In this document: piece after piece, positions 51,129 through 59,541 of the stretch | Numbering within the stretch: position 1 is the stretch's first letter | Layout: every line of letters starts with the position of its first letter | Source of the DNA: Hamadaea sp. | GTDB lineage: Bacteria > Actinomycetota > Actinomycetes > Mycobacteriales > Micromonosporaceae | Direction of reading: 5' to 3' | Length of the DNA stretch: 60,647 nt | Assembly (NCBI RefSeq): GCF_013362815.1 | Contig: NZ_JABFVK010000064.1 | Coordinates: 1-60,647, forward strand | The notes under the pieces: model-generated | Database searches by the model: none | Told to the model about the DNA's origin: nothing | The model's input: the letters and a program-made list of their open reading frames with translations, nothing else | Program-made: the position numbers and the translations under genes

Positions 51129-51196
51129 CTTGATCCACATCCCGTTCCGTGTCGAATTCGGGCGCGATTTTGACGCAGATCGGGATGTGGATCAAG
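51129..51196. repeat. Long-loop inverted repeat (16-bp perfect arms)
   Basis: Arms CTTGATCCACATCCCG (51129-51144) and its exact inverse (51181-51196) flank a 36-nt loop. The right arm covers the stop codon of the phosphatase gene. It could be a terminator for that gene or a mobile palindromic unit. Confidence 0.75.
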
Positions 51197-51767
51197 CGGC
51201 GCGAGTGTTCCAGGAGCCGAGCGCCGGCCGACCGTGCTCAGTCGTCAGAATGCTGATCGTCGCGGTATGCGGATGGGCGAACAGCTCACCGGACTGCGGC
51301 GGCAGGCCGAGCCAGCGAGCGGCGAGTACGCGTTGGAGGTGACCGTGCAGAACCAGCACGACGTCACCTTCCACGAGGCGTGGCCGGACGCGGTCGAGGA
51401 CTGCGTCCACCCGCGCGGAGACCTCCTGAATGAATTCGCCGCCCAGCACGCCGTCGCGCCACAGGTCCCAGCCCGGCCGATCCGCCCTGATCTCGTCCTC
51501 GGTGAGGCCTTCGTAGCCGCCGTAGTCCCACTCCCATAGATCTCCATCAGTACGCGCATCGCCCAGCCCGATCAACTCCGCGCTCTGGACTGCGCGTACG
51601 GCCGGACTGGTGAACGCGGCGATGACCGGCCGGGCCGCGATCACCGGGGCGAGACGGCGTACAGCCGCCCGGCCCGCTTCGGTCATCGGGATGTCGGTGC
51701 GCCCGGCGTACTGGCCGGTGCGACTCCACTCGGTCTCGCCGTGCCGGACCAGGATCAACTCACTCAC
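51192..51767 (-). CDS. Histidine phosphatase (phosphoglycerate mutase-like, PhoE type)
   Basis: A 191-aa enzyme. The catalytic RHG motif is in LILVRHGETEWSRTGQYAGR; the second His is in VLVLHGHLQRVLAARWLGL; the acid Glu is in LWEWDYGGYEGLT. It removes phosphate from small molecules. GTG 51767 overlaps the ThrE stop by 8 bp, so it follows ThrE in one transcript. Confidence 0.9.
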   Translation of the reverse strand: MSELILVRHGETEWSRTGQYAGRTDIPMTEAGRAAVRRLAPVIAARPVIAAFTSPAVRAVQSAELIGLGDARTDGDLWEWDYGGYEGLTEDEIRADRPGWDLWRDGVLGGEFIQEVSARVDAVLDRVRPRLVEGDVVLVLHGHLQRVLAARWLGLPPQSGELFAHPHTATISILTTEHGRPALGSWNTRAA

Positions 51768-53013
51768 GGCGGAAAGGTACCAAGGCCCGGCGACCCGGCT
51801 TGAACAGCGTGGCGATGGTGCCGACGACCAGACCGAGGGTCAGCGCCGTGGCCTGCATGACGGCGGCGATCAGGTCACCGGCTGCGACGCCGGTCTGGCC
51901 GCCTTCCAAAGTGGTGAGCCCGCGCAGCGCCACCGCGCCGACGGTCAGCGCGAAGAACCCGCCGAGGATCAGCACGATGCGCGGCGGCGTACGCGGTCGC
52001 CATTCGAGGATGCCGGCCGCGGCGGACAGCACCACCCCGGCGATGAAGATCCCGGCAATGTGATCGGTCAGCGCGGTCGCCACGAGCTGCGTACCCCAGG
52101 CGAGGTAGACCAGCAGGAGCATCCAGCCGAAGTCGCGGGGGCGGGCGGTGAACGTCAAGACCAAGCCGAGCGTGAACGGGATCCACGACGCCGCCACGAC
52201 CCAGAACGGCAGGCCGTCCGGCACCGTACGCTCCGACAGGCTCCCCGCGCCGGCCTGCGTGACCTCGGCGGCGATGATCAGGCCGACGGCCAGTTCGACG
52301 AGGGTGAAGACGGCCTGGGCCAGCCGGACCGCACCCGGGGTGAACTGCCCGACGGCGAGTTCGGCCGCCGCCGCGCAGAGATAATCCCCGGGGATGAGCA
52401 CGAACAGCGCCGGGATCATCGCCAGCACCGGCCCGCCGGGAGCGTTCGCCGCGTCCAGGAGTCCGAACGCGACGACGCCGACGGCGAGCGGGCCGATGAT
52501 CGGCAGGACGACCTCCAGCCGGCGGAAGCGCCCGGCGAGCATGAAGAGCACGCCCATGACCAGTCCGAGCAGCGCACTGGAGCCGACCTCCCGCCAGGTC
52601 GCCTGCACGCTCGGGGCGAAGCCCACGGCGAACAGGGTGACGCCGACCATCTTCGCCCAGTCGGGGAACGGCGCCCGGCTGGTCTCCAGCCGCAATAGCG
52701 CCTCGTTCGCTTCGGCCAGGCTCAATCGGCCCTCGGTTATCGAGCCCACCAGGAACTTCGACCGTGCCACGAGATCGAGCCGCGCCAGCTGGGGCACGGC
52801 GCGTACGGTCGCGACGGATTCCCGGCCGTCCGGGTGCGCCACCGTGATGACTGCCGCCTCGGCGATGAGCAGCACGTCGGCTCGGACCCCGAATGACGTG
52901 CCGACCCTCCGCACCACGTCGCGTACGTCGAATGCGCCCTCCGCACTGTTCCGCAGGTAGAACCGGGTCAGCCGCCGCAGGAACCGGTCGACGTCCGCCG
53001 ACTCGTCGCTCAC
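51760..53013 (-). CDS. thrE: ThrE-type threonine/serine exporter
   Basis: A 417-aa protein. The N-terminal cytoplasmic DUF1212 domain (FLRRLTRFYLRNSAEGAFDV, RLSLAEANEALLRLETSRAP) is followed by about ten helices of the ThrE membrane part (LFAVGFAPSVQATWREVGSS, ALFVLIPGDYLCAAAAELA). Corynebacterium ThrE exports Thr and Ser. The start is unsure: GTG 53013 is used; the frame is open to 53073. Downstream overlaps the phosphatase gene by 8 bp. Confidence 0.85.
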   Translation of the reverse strand: MSDESADVDRFLRRLTRFYLRNSAEGAFDVRDVVRRVGTSFGVRADVLLIAEAAVITVAHPDGRESVATVRAVPQLARLDLVARSKFLVGSITEGRLSLAEANEALLRLETSRAPFPDWAKMVGVTLFAVGFAPSVQATWREVGSSALLGLVMGVLFMLAGRFRRLEVVLPIIGPLAVGVVAFGLLDAANAPGGPVLAMIPALFVLIPGDYLCAAAAELAVGQFTPGAVRLAQAVFTLVELAVGLIIAAEVTQAGAGSLSERTVPDGLPFWVVAASWIPFTLGLVLTFTARPRDFGWMLLLVYLAWGTQLVATALTDHIAGIFIAGVVLSAAAGILEWRPRTPPRIVLILGGFFALTVGAVALRGLTTLEGGQTGVAAGDLIAAVMQATALTLGLVVGTIATLFKPGRRALVPFRRE

Positions 53014-53101
53014 CTGTCCGCGGCCTCGATCATGAGCCCACGATAGCGGGTGATTTGGGACTCTGACCGACATTTCGCGGCGACCCGCAGCGCCAAACCC
53101 G

Positions 53102-53131
53102 TTGCCCTCGACCGTGATCCTCCACTACGGT
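53102..53131 (+). promoter_or_regulatory. Promoter of the unknown gene plus tRNA-like cassette
   Basis: TTGCCC (53102-53107), an 18-nt spacer and TACGGT (53126-53131) resemble a vegetative actinobacterial promoter. A ribosome site GGGAGG (53161-53166) lies 6 nt before ATG 53173, so this transcript has a leader. Confidence 0.4.
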
Positions 53132-53172
53132 CAGTCGTCCGGCGAGGGAAGTCGGACGCGGGGAGGACCACG

Positions 53173-53916
53173 ATGACGAAGCTGAACCAGATCATCGCGC
53201 TGGAGAAGGGCGTCAAGGCGACTGCCGAGACGACCCTGACGAAGGCGTACCACGAGGCGCAGAAGCCGGACCTGTTCGCCGGCCTCATCCGCACCTATGA
53301 GCCGCTGGAGGAGGACGGCTACGTCCTGCCGTCCGAGTCGAAGAAGGTCACCGCGAAGGTGCCCCTGCTCGTCTCGGAGATCCAGACGGCGGTGGAGCGG
53401 CTGATCGACCTCACGCTGACCAAGGACACCGCGAACGCGGGCGCGAAGGCCGACGTGAAGGTGGGCGACACCGTCCTGGCGCGCGACGTCCCGGTCACGA
53501 CGCTGTTGTGGCTGGAGAAGCAGCTGACGAACCTGCGGACCTTCATCTCGAAGCTGCCGGTTACCGACGTCGCCGACGACTGGACGTGGGACTCCGACAA
53601 CCAGGTCTTCCGATCGGCCACGGTGAAGACGATGCGTTCGCGCAAGTCCGAGGACTTCATCGTCGTCGTGCCGCCGACCGACAAGCACCCGGCGCACGTC
53701 GAGAAGGTGACCAAGGACGTGCCCGAGGGCACCTGGTCGACCACGAAGCTGTCCGGCGCGGTCTCGCCGTCGCAGCGCGACACCTGGCTGGCCCAGGTCA
53801 CTGCGGTGACCGAGGCGGTCAAGACCGCGCGCGAGCAGGCGAACCTGGCCGAGGTGGTGGACGCCAAGATGGGCAAGGCGATCCTCGACTTCGTCTTCAC
53901 CGAGAACCGCGCCTGA
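53173..53916 (+). CDS. Protein of unknown function preceding a tRNA-like cassette
   Basis: A 247-aa soluble protein. It belongs to a family common in actinobacteria and actinophages (start TKLNQIIALEKGVKATAETT; later TLLWLEKQLTNLRTFISKLP and DKHPAHVEKVTKDVPEGTWS), perhaps the one catalogued as DUF7873; no activity is known to me. There are no signal, membrane or cysteine motifs; lysine content is high, fitting a nucleic-acid contact. GGGGAGGACCACG precedes the ATG. The stop is 15 nt before a region with repeated tRNA T-arms, so the protein may bind, process or protect these RNAs. This link is inferred from position and from my memory of similar loci. Confidence 0.75.
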   Translation: MTKLNQIIALEKGVKATAETTLTKAYHEAQKPDLFAGLIRTYEPLEEDGYVLPSESKKVTAKVPLLVSEIQTAVERLIDLTLTKDTANAGAKADVKVGDTVLARDVPVTTLLWLEKQLTNLRTFISKLPVTDVADDWTWDSDNQVFRSATVKTMRSRKSEDFIVVVPPTDKHPAHVEKVTKDVPEGTWSTTKLSGAVSPSQRDTWLAQVTAVTEAVKTAREQANLAEVVDAKMGKAILDFVFTENRA

Positions 53917-53930
53917 CACGCGTACCCAGA

Positions 53931-54028
53931 CTCCCGGCCTCGGCCGGGTGAGCACAAGATGAGATTGAGGCTGGAGTTCAGACTGGCGCAAGCCGGCAAG
54001 AGTGCAGGTTCGAGTCCTGCCCGGGACA
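53931..54028 (+). ncRNA. tRNA-like element 1 (non-canonical)
   Basis: A perfect T-arm GCAGG-TTCGAGT-CCTGC (54004-54020) is followed by an acceptor-like strand CCGGGAC (54021-54027). CTCCCGG at 53931-53937 could pair with 6 of its 7 bases, enclosing about 98 nt, long for a tRNA. No standard D or anticodon arm fits between. Confidence 0.45.
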
Positions 54029-54032
54029 CTCG

Positions 54033-54172
54033 GGTCCCGGTAGCCCAATCGGCAGAGGCGACCGGCGGCACCACAGACTCTTGCTCCAAGCTCAAGCACC
54101 GTCCGGCCAGTTCGCATCGACCAGCGCCAGGCAGTGGATTCGCAGACCCCAGTTCGAATCTGGGCGGGACCT
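54033..54172 (+). ncRNA. tRNA-like element 2, about 65 nt too long
   Basis: GGTCCCG (54033-54039) pairs fully with CGGGACC (54165-54171). A D-arm-like segment with AATCGGCAGA loop follows the first strand, and a perfect T-arm CCCAG-TTCGAAT-CTGGG (54148-54164) precedes the second. Between D-arm and T-arm lie about 88 nt in place of the usual ~23, with another T-arm-like GTTCGCATC near 54110. It may be an interrupted tRNA, two fused degenerate tRNAs, or a specialised RNA. Confidence 0.5.
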
Positions 54173-54254
54173 CTCGTGGTCTCGTGGAGTAGCGGCAACT
54201 CGGCAGCCGACAGGAATGACCTGGAGCTTTAAATGTGGCGGCGAGTGCCGGCAC
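54173..54254 (+). ncRNA. Degenerate tRNA-like stretch 3
   Basis: Contains a D-arm-like segment (AGTAGCGGCAACTCGGCAGC) and a weak T-loop-like GGCGAGT near 54240. No complete cloverleaf can be drawn by eye. It fills the space between elements 2 and 4. Confidence 0.3.
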
Positions 54255-54326
54255 CACGTGATAGCGCAGTAGTAGCGCATCGGACTCTTAATCCGACGGA
54301 CGCCGGTGCGAATCCGGCTCACGTAT
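54255..54326 (+). tRNA. Atypical tRNA-Lys(CUU)-like gene
   Basis: A 72-nt cloverleaf: acceptor CACGTGA/TCACGTA (6 of 7 pairs), D stem GCGC/GCGC with a loop AGTAGTA that lacks the conserved GG, anticodon stem TCGGA/TCCGA with loop CTCTTAA giving anticodon CTT (54287-54289), variable region CGGAC, and T stem GCCGG/CCGGC with loop TGCGAAT in place of TTCGAAT. CCA is not encoded (TCA follows the acceptor). The missing GG and T54 changes would disturb the D-loop/T-loop contact, so normal function in translation is doubtful. Confidence 0.65.
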
Positions 54327-54328
54327 CA

Positions 54329-54358
54329 GAGGGCCACCCCAGGGTAGGGGTGGCCCTC
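54329..54358. terminator. Perfect 12-bp hairpin closing the tRNA-like cassette
   Basis: GAGGGCCACCCC and GGGGTGGCCCTC enclose a 6-nt loop directly after the tRNA-Lys-like element and before the convergent gene. Confidence 0.85.
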
Positions 54359-54377
54359 GCCTAATTCGGCGCGCCGA

Positions 54378-55196
54378 TCACGTCGCCGGCGACGGTACGC
54401 GTACGTCGGTCAGCAGGAGACTCCGCCCCTCTCGCCAGAAGAACCCGTGCAGCCAGAACGTGAGCCGGGTCGCCTTGACCTTCGCGTCCCGCACGACGAA
54501 CACCACTTTGAGCCGCTGGCCGTAGGGCAGGCCGCTGTCGCCGGTGCTTCCGCCGAACGGAACGTCCTCCAAGGTCTCCGCACTGGCCTGATCCTTGATC
54601 AGGTAGGTCATCCCACCCGTGCTGGACTTGGTCGTACGCGTGACGTAGGCGGTGATCGTGATCGACGGGAACGTCTCGCTCATCCATTTGCTCGTCGTAC
54701 GCCGAGTCGACACGACTTCGAAGCGGATCCCGTAGCCCTCGGCGGCCCAGGGAGCCGACCCGGATGCGGCTACCGTGATGGGTTCGCTCTTGCCGCAGAC
54801 GTTCGGCAGCAGGTTCTCGCATACCGCTGGAACGCCCCGTTGGACGGCGAAGGTCAAGCCGACCCCGCCGATGCCGACCAAAAGCATGACGACCACGACC
54901 CAAGCCACCGAGACGTATCGAATCCGTTTCGGCCCGGGCACCGGCGAGCCCGGTTGGGCGACCGGCCCTTCGCCCTTGGGCAGCACCGTCAGCAGGATGG
55001 CGACGACAGTGCTGACCCCGACCAATGCCAGCACGAGCGGGATCGGATCGAGCTTGTCGTGAGTCAGGACGGTGATGGCGATGCCACCGCCGTTGCTCAG
55101 GATCTCCGCGATCGCGGTGAGGACGACAGCGATCAGAGCGCGCTTGCGGCGCACGGCGGATCGAGTCATCGCACGGTGCTGATCGGGATTGTCCAC
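54378..55196 (-). CDS. Membrane protein of unknown function
   Basis: About 272 aa with three hydrophobic segments (ALIAVVLTAIAEILSNGG, IPLVLALVGVSTVVAILLTV, VAWVVVVMLLVGIGGVGLTF) followed by an extracytoplasmic domain of ~150 residues containing two cysteines (VPAVCENLLPNVCGK). No family recognised. GTG 55196 is used; ATG 55169 is an alternative; no ribosome site fits well. It lies 37 bp after leuS on the same strand and may be co-transcribed. Confidence 0.6.
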   Translation of the reverse strand: MDNPDQHRAMTRSAVRRKRALIAVVLTAIAEILSNGGGIAITVLTHDKLDPIPLVLALVGVSTVVAILLTVLPKGEGPVAQPGSPVPGPKRIRYVSVAWVVVVMLLVGIGGVGLTFAVQRGVPAVCENLLPNVCGKSEPITVAASGSAPWAAEGYGIRFEVVSTRRTTSKWMSETFPSITITAYVTRTTKSSTGGMTYLIKDQASAETLEDVPFGGSTGDSGLPYGQRLKVVFVVRDAKVKATRLTFWLHGFFWREGRSLLLTDVRVPSPAT

Positions 55197-55233
55197 AGTG
55201 CCGGATGGTAGATCACTGCGCGGTGGCGATCAG

Positions 55234-57684
55234 TCAGACATGCGACGCGCGGTCGCCCAGAAGAGCGACGATGTTCACCAGGGTCGGCGGGCGCACGACC
55301 ACCCGGGTCACCTCGGACGCACCCAGCGTTGTGCGTACTCGCTCGGAGGAAAGAGCGAGCTCCTGAAGGCGCGACTCGCTGATGTCGGCGGGCACCGACA
55401 GCTTGTCGCGGATCTTGCCGTTGACCTGGACCACACACGTGGCGGACGCCGTGACCAGCAGCGCGGGATCGGCGGCCGGCCAAGGCTGCGTGCAGACCGA
55501 CGGCGCGTGGCCGAGCCGCTCCCACATCTCCTCCGCGGTGAAGGGCGCGAAGCAGGACAGCATCACGGCGAGCGCCTCGACGCCCTCGCGGGTGACCGGG
55601 TCGTCGGCTGAAGCCTTGCGCAGCAACGTCGTCAGCTCCATGAGCCGCGCAATGGCCACATTGAACCGGCGAGCATCCATTGCAGACGTCGTCTCCGCCA
55701 TCAAGCGGTGTACGCCGCGCCGCAGCTCCTCATCGGAATCCCCTGTGGACCGCGTGACCGATCCGGAGAGCCGCCAGACTCGGGTGAGCCACTTGACGGC
55801 GCCGGCCGGCGAGACGTCCGCCCAGTCGATGTCGTCCTCGGGCGGCCCGGCGAACAGCATCGTGACCCGTACGGCGTCGGGACCGTAGTTCGCGATCTGC
55901 TCCTGAAGATTGACGAGATTGCCCAGCGTCTTGCTCATCGCCTTGCCGTTCATGATGACCTGACCTTGGTTCGTCAGGCGCGTGAACGGCTCGTCGAACG
56001 GCAGCAGACCCAGGTCGTGCAGCGCCTTGGTGAGCCAGCGGGCATACATGAGGTGCCCGGTCGCGTGCTCACGCCCGCCGATGTATTCGTCGACCGGCAG
56101 CCACTGTGCCACACCGGCCGGGTCGAAGGGCCCGTCCGCGTACGCCGGATTCGGGTAGCGCAGGAAGTACCACGACGAGTCCACGAAGGTGTCCATCGTG
56201 TCGGTGTCTCGCATAGCCGCGCCACCACACTTCGGACAGTCCACATTCACCCAGGCCGTCGCGCTCGCCAGCGGTGACCTGCCGTCGGCCGGGCGTAGCT
56301 CGTATCCGTTGTCCGGCAATGTGACCGGCAGTTGTTCGTACGGCACCGGCACCAGGCCGCATCGATCACAGTGGACGATCGGGATCGGCGTTCCCCAGTA
56401 GCGTTGCCGCGAAATCAGCCAGTCGCGCCAGCGATAGGTCACCGCCCGTTCGGCGCCGATCCGCTCGACGATCGCGTTCCTGGCCTCGGCGGACGGCAGC
56501 CCGGTGAACTCCGCCGAGTCCACCAGTCGCCCCTCCCCCTCGGCCGCGACCTCCGTGTCACGCGGATCAGGTTCACCAGTGTCGATCACCAACCGGATCG
56601 GCAGCGCGTGGACCAGCGCGAAGTCCAGGTCTCGCTGATCGTGTGCGGGCACCGCCATGATCGCGCCGGTGCCGTACTGCGCCAGCACATATTCGGCCGC
56701 GTACACCGGCAGGCGCTCGCCCGTCGCCGGATGGATCGCGTATCGGCCCAGGAAGACGCCGGTCTTCGGCCGGTCCGCCGCCAGCCGCTCCAGCTCGGTC
56801 GCGGTCGCGGCCTGCTTCCGGTAAGCCTCGAACGCCGCTCGCTGCCCGTCGCTCACGAGCTCCGCGGCGAGCGGCGCGTCGACCGCCACCACCAGGAAGG
56901 TCGCGCCGAACAGCGTGTCCGGCCGCGTCGTGAACACACGCACCGCGTCTTCCCGGCCTTCGATCTCGAACAAGAGGTACGCACCAACGGAGCGACCGAT
57001 CCAGTTACGTTGCATCGCCAGGATCTCGTTCGGCCAGTGCCCCGCCAACCGGCTCATGTCGTCGAGCATCCGCTGGGCGTACCCGGTGGTGTGGAAGAAC
57101 CACTGCGTGAGCGGACGCTGGACGACCACCGCGCCGCACCGCTCGCATCGCCCGCCGATCACCTGCTCGTTGGCCAGCACGGTCTGGTCGTTCGGGCACC
57201 AGTTGACCGCCGCCTGTTTCCGGTACGCGAGCCCGGCCTCGAACAGCCGCAGGAACAGCCACTGGTTCCACCGGTAGTACTCCGGGTCGGAGGTGTGCAG
57301 CCGCGTACGCCAGTCGAACGAAACGCCGAGTCGCCGGAACGAGCGGGCCTGCGTCTCGATGTTGGAGTACGTCCAGTCGCGGGGATCGAGATCGCGCTTG
57401 CGGGCGGCGTTCTCGGCCGGCAGACCGAAGGAGTCCCAGCCGATCCCGTTGAGCACGTTCTGCCCCCGCATCCGCAGGTAGCGGGCGATCGCGTCGCTGA
57501 TCGAATACACCTCGGCATGGCCCATGTGCAGGTCGCCCGACGGATACGGGAACATGCTCACGACATAGGACCGCGGGGAGTCGTCGTCACGCGCCTCATA
57601 GGTCCGCAGCTCGTCCCAGACCGCAATCCACTTGCCGACCACCGCGTTCGGGTCGTACGCCGCTGCACCGCTGTCCATCGCCAT
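55234..57684 (-). CDS. leuS: Leucyl-tRNA synthetase, atypical (probably second copy)
   Basis: An 816-aa class I synthetase. The HIGH box is [11 protein letters not shown] (47-57), zinc-finger cysteines occur in CPNDQ/CERCG, the CP1 editing domain has [11 protein letters not shown] and [15 protein letters not shown] with its conserved Asp, and [11 protein letters not shown] precedes the catalytic core. The KMSKS loop is [10 protein letters not shown], so the first Lys of KMSKS is Ala, a clear change in the catalytic loop. Actinobacterial housekeeping LeuRS is usually longer (about 930-960 aa), so this may be an acquired or inhibitor-resistant duplicate. It lies next to the tRNA-like cassette. 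Whether another leuS exists cannot be seen here. Confidence 0.9.
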   Translation of the reverse strand: MAMDSGAAAYDPNAVVGKWIAVWDELRTYEARDDDSPRSYVVSMFPYPSGDLHMGHAEVYSISDAIARYLRMRGQNVLNGIGWDSFGLPAENAARKRDLDPRDWTYSNIETQARSFRRLGVSFDWRTRLHTSDPEYYRWNQWLFLRLFEAGLAYRKQAAVNWCPNDQTVLANEQVIGGRCERCGAVVVQRPLTQWFFHTTGYAQRMLDDMSRLAGHWPNEILAMQRNWIGRSVGAYLLFEIEGREDAVRVFTTRPDTLFGATFLVVAVDAPLAAELVSDGQRAAFEAYRKQAATATELERLAADRPKTGVFLGRYAIHPATGERLPVYAAEYVLAQYGTGAIMAVPAHDQRDLDFALVHALPIRLVIDTGEPDPRDTEVAAEGEGRLVDSAEFTGLPSAEARNAIVERIGAERAVTYRWRDWLISRQRYWGTPIPIVHCDRCGLVPVPYEQLPVTLPDNGYELRPADGRSPLASATAWVNVDCPKCGGAAMRDTDTMDTFVDSSWYFLRYPNPAYADGPFDPAGVAQWLPVDEYIGGREHATGHLMYARWLTKALHDLGLLPFDEPFTRLTNQGQVIMNGKAMSKTLGNLVNLQEQIANYGPDAVRVTMLFAGPPEDDIDWADVSPAGAVKWLTRVWRLSGSVTRSTGDSDEELRRGVHRLMAETTSAMDARRFNVAIARLMELTTLLRKASADDPVTREGVEALAVMLSCFAPFTAEEMWERLGHAPSVCTQPWPAADPALLVTASATCVVQVNGKIRDKLSVPADISESRLQELALSSERVRTTLGASEVTRVVVRPPTLVNIVALLGDRASHV

Positions 57685-57721
57685 CCAGCTCAGTCTGGCA
57701 TCGGCCTGCTACAACGTGCAC

Positions 57722-58495
57722 ATGATTTCGCGTACGCGGATCGTCACCTTCGCGCTCGCCGGTGCGATCCTGTTCTCGCTGGCGAGCGGGGTCGCGATCG
57801 CCTGGTTCGACGCTCACGACCCGGATGGCGTCACGGTTGTCGTCCTCGTCTTCGGCTCCTACGGGCTGGTGTTGCTGGCCGCCCTCGCAGGGATCGTCGC
57901 CAACATCGCCTTCCTGGCGTCACCCCGGTTTCATCGGCATCCGCGGTTCACGGTGCGCCGCGGTGCGTTCTGGGTCCCGCCGGTGGCCGACATGCGGCTC
58001 AACGGCCTCATGGGCGTCCTCTTCGCCGGACCGCTCTTGGGGACCATGTGGAACTCCCTCGACGACTACGGCCTAGCCATCGCGTACGCCGTGTTCGCAA
58101 TCCTGCTCGGTGCGGCGACCGTGGCCATCGGTCCGGGGCCGACGTTCGAACTGCGGCCGACCGGCATCTACTGGAACGCGCGGATCTTCTACCGCTTCAT
58201 CTCTTGGGAGGCGCTCGCCCCAGGCGGACCGAATCGCCCCAGGCTCTCGGACACGCGGCTCACCTTGATCACGACCCGGCCGGAGCTGGTCCGGCAACGG
58301 GGAGTGCGGCTGGGCAGCGGAACCCCGGAGCGGCCGATCCTCCCGCTGTCGATGAATGTCCACCCGGTGTTCCTGGCCGACGCCATCCACTGGTACGCCG
58401 ACCACCCCGCCGACCGGGCCGCGATCGGGACTGCTGCCGAGTACGACCGGCTGCTCGCCGCACTCGGCGTCCGGCCGGCTCCGGCCACCGTCTGA
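57722..58495 (+). CDS. Membrane protein with PH-like domain
   Basis: A 257-aa protein. Four hydrophobic segments lie in the first 140 residues (TFALAGAILFSLASGVAIAW, GSYGLVLLAALAGIVANIAF, GLMGVLFAGPLLGTMW, GLAIAYAVFAILLGAATVAI). The C-terminal part (FELRPTGIYWNARIFYRFIS, WEALAPGG) resembles the PH-like bPH domains of bacterial membrane proteins. No function known. The ATG at 57722 is 37 bp from the leuS start (divergent). TACAAC lies 6 nt upstream, consistent with leaderless transcription. Confidence 0.65.
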   Translation: MISRTRIVTFALAGAILFSLASGVAIAWFDAHDPDGVTVVVLVFGSYGLVLLAALAGIVANIAFLASPRFHRHPRFTVRRGAFWVPPVADMRLNGLMGVLFAGPLLGTMWNSLDDYGLAIAYAVFAILLGAATVAIGPGPTFELRPTGIYWNARIFYRFISWEALAPGGPNRPRLSDTRLTLITTRPELVRQRGVRLGSGTPERPILPLSMNVHPVFLADAIHWYADHPADRAAIGTAAEYDRLLAALGVRPAPATV

Positions 58496-58543
58496 CCGTT
58501 CGGTGGCTCCGGCCTTATTTGTCGGGTGACTTCACGGGTGCCA

Positions 58544-58864
58544 TCACGACAGCGCCCGTTGCAGCTGCGCCTTCGTCATCGTCGAGCGGCCCTTGATGTT
58601 GCGGTCCTTGGCCTCGTTGTACAGCTGAGCCTTCGTCCGGCCCTTCGGACCGCCGTGCGACCGCTTGCCGCCGCGCTCGCCCGAGGACATGTCGCTGAGC
58701 GACAGCTTGCTGGCCGTCTTCGACTCGCCATGACGGGCGCGTTCCTTGTTGACCGTACGCGCAGCCATCTCCTCCGCGCGGTCGGCGGACATCCCGCGCT
58801 TCTTCGCGCTGGACTTGATGTGCTCGTACTGCCGTTCACGCTTCGGGCTCGATCCAGCAGGCAT
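58544..58864 (-). CDS. Small basic Rho-N/SAP-like protein
   Basis: A 106-aa, very basic protein often labelled plasmid stabilisation protein. The N-terminal half resembles ChaB-type short proteins (RERQYEHIKSSAKKRGMSAD, RAEEMAARTVNKERARHG). The C-terminal TKAQLYNEAKDRNIKGRSTM followed by TKAQLQRAL matches a Rho N-terminal/SAP-like nucleic acid motif. A DNA- or RNA-binding stress protein is likely. GGAG lies 8 nt before the ATG. Confidence 0.8.
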   Translation of the reverse strand: MPAGSSPKRERQYEHIKSSAKKRGMSADRAEEMAARTVNKERARHGESKTASKLSLSDMSSGERGGKRSHGGPKGRTKAQLYNEAKDRNIKGRSTMTKAQLQRALS

Positions 58865-58917
58865 CAGATTCTCCTTCCGTGATCGCGCCGCCGCGGATCA
58901 TGCGGTGGCGGTCTGCC

Positions 58918-59394
58918 TCACGCTGTCGCCGACTGCAACGCCAGTGGATCCGCGGGCGCCTTGGGCTTCGCGGCGAGCATCTGCTCGCCCAGCTCGGCGA
59001 GGCGGTTGCGGCCGAGGGCCTTGCGCACCTCGGGGAACCACTCCTGCTCTTCCTCCTCGACGTGATGCTCGACGTTCTCGATCAGCACCGTGACCTTCGC
59101 GTCGAACGTCTCGTCGGCAGGGTCCAGCTTGGCCAGCTCCGACAGCAGCCAGGCGACGACGTGGTGTTCCTCGACCGACTCCAGCACGTGCTCGTCGTTG
59201 TCGGGAACCTCGGCGCGCGCCGCCGGATAGAAGATCGTTTCCTCAATGAAGGCGTGTGTCGTCAGCTCATGGATGATCTTGTCGACCAGCGTCCGCTTCT
59301 GCCCAGGGGAGGCCTCCTCGTGAGTCCGCTCGAACTCCCGGAACAGCCGCTTGACCGCCTTGTGGTCCTCTTTCAGAAGTACGATCCCGTCCAC
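58918..59394 (-). CDS. Hemerythrin HHE domain protein
   Basis: A 158-aa four-helix protein. Metal-binding histidines and acids follow the HHE pattern: LKEDHKAVKRLFREFE, HELTTHAFIEETIFYP, VEEHHVVAWLL, VEHHVEEEEQEWFPEVRK. Such proteins bind O2, NO or iron, or act in oxidative stress. GTG 59394 is chosen because GGAG lies 5 nt upstream; longer frames start at 59430. It is 53 bp upstream of the Rho-N/SAP-like gene on the same strand, likely one transcript. Confidence 0.88.
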   Translation of the reverse strand: MDGIVLLKEDHKAVKRLFREFERTHEEASPGQKRTLVDKIIHELTTHAFIEETIFYPAARAEVPDNDEHVLESVEEHHVVAWLLSELAKLDPADETFDAKVTVLIENVEHHVEEEEQEWFPEVRKALGRNRLAELGEQMLAAKPKAPADPLALQSATA

Positions 59395-59541
59395 GCGCGC
59401 TCCTCGTCTCACCAGGCCGGATCCACTCACCCCGCCTGACTAGGTGATGCCCAGGCCCACACCGGCTCAAACACCCGGGCATCCGGCCTTCGTTGCAGCC
59501 CGGGCTCGTGGGCCAACACGTCTGGGTTCTCTTGCGGGCAC

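Noticed and set aside
56332-58596. Long plus-strand frame overlapping leuS and the PH-like gene
   Set aside because: Shadow frame across two well-supported genes.
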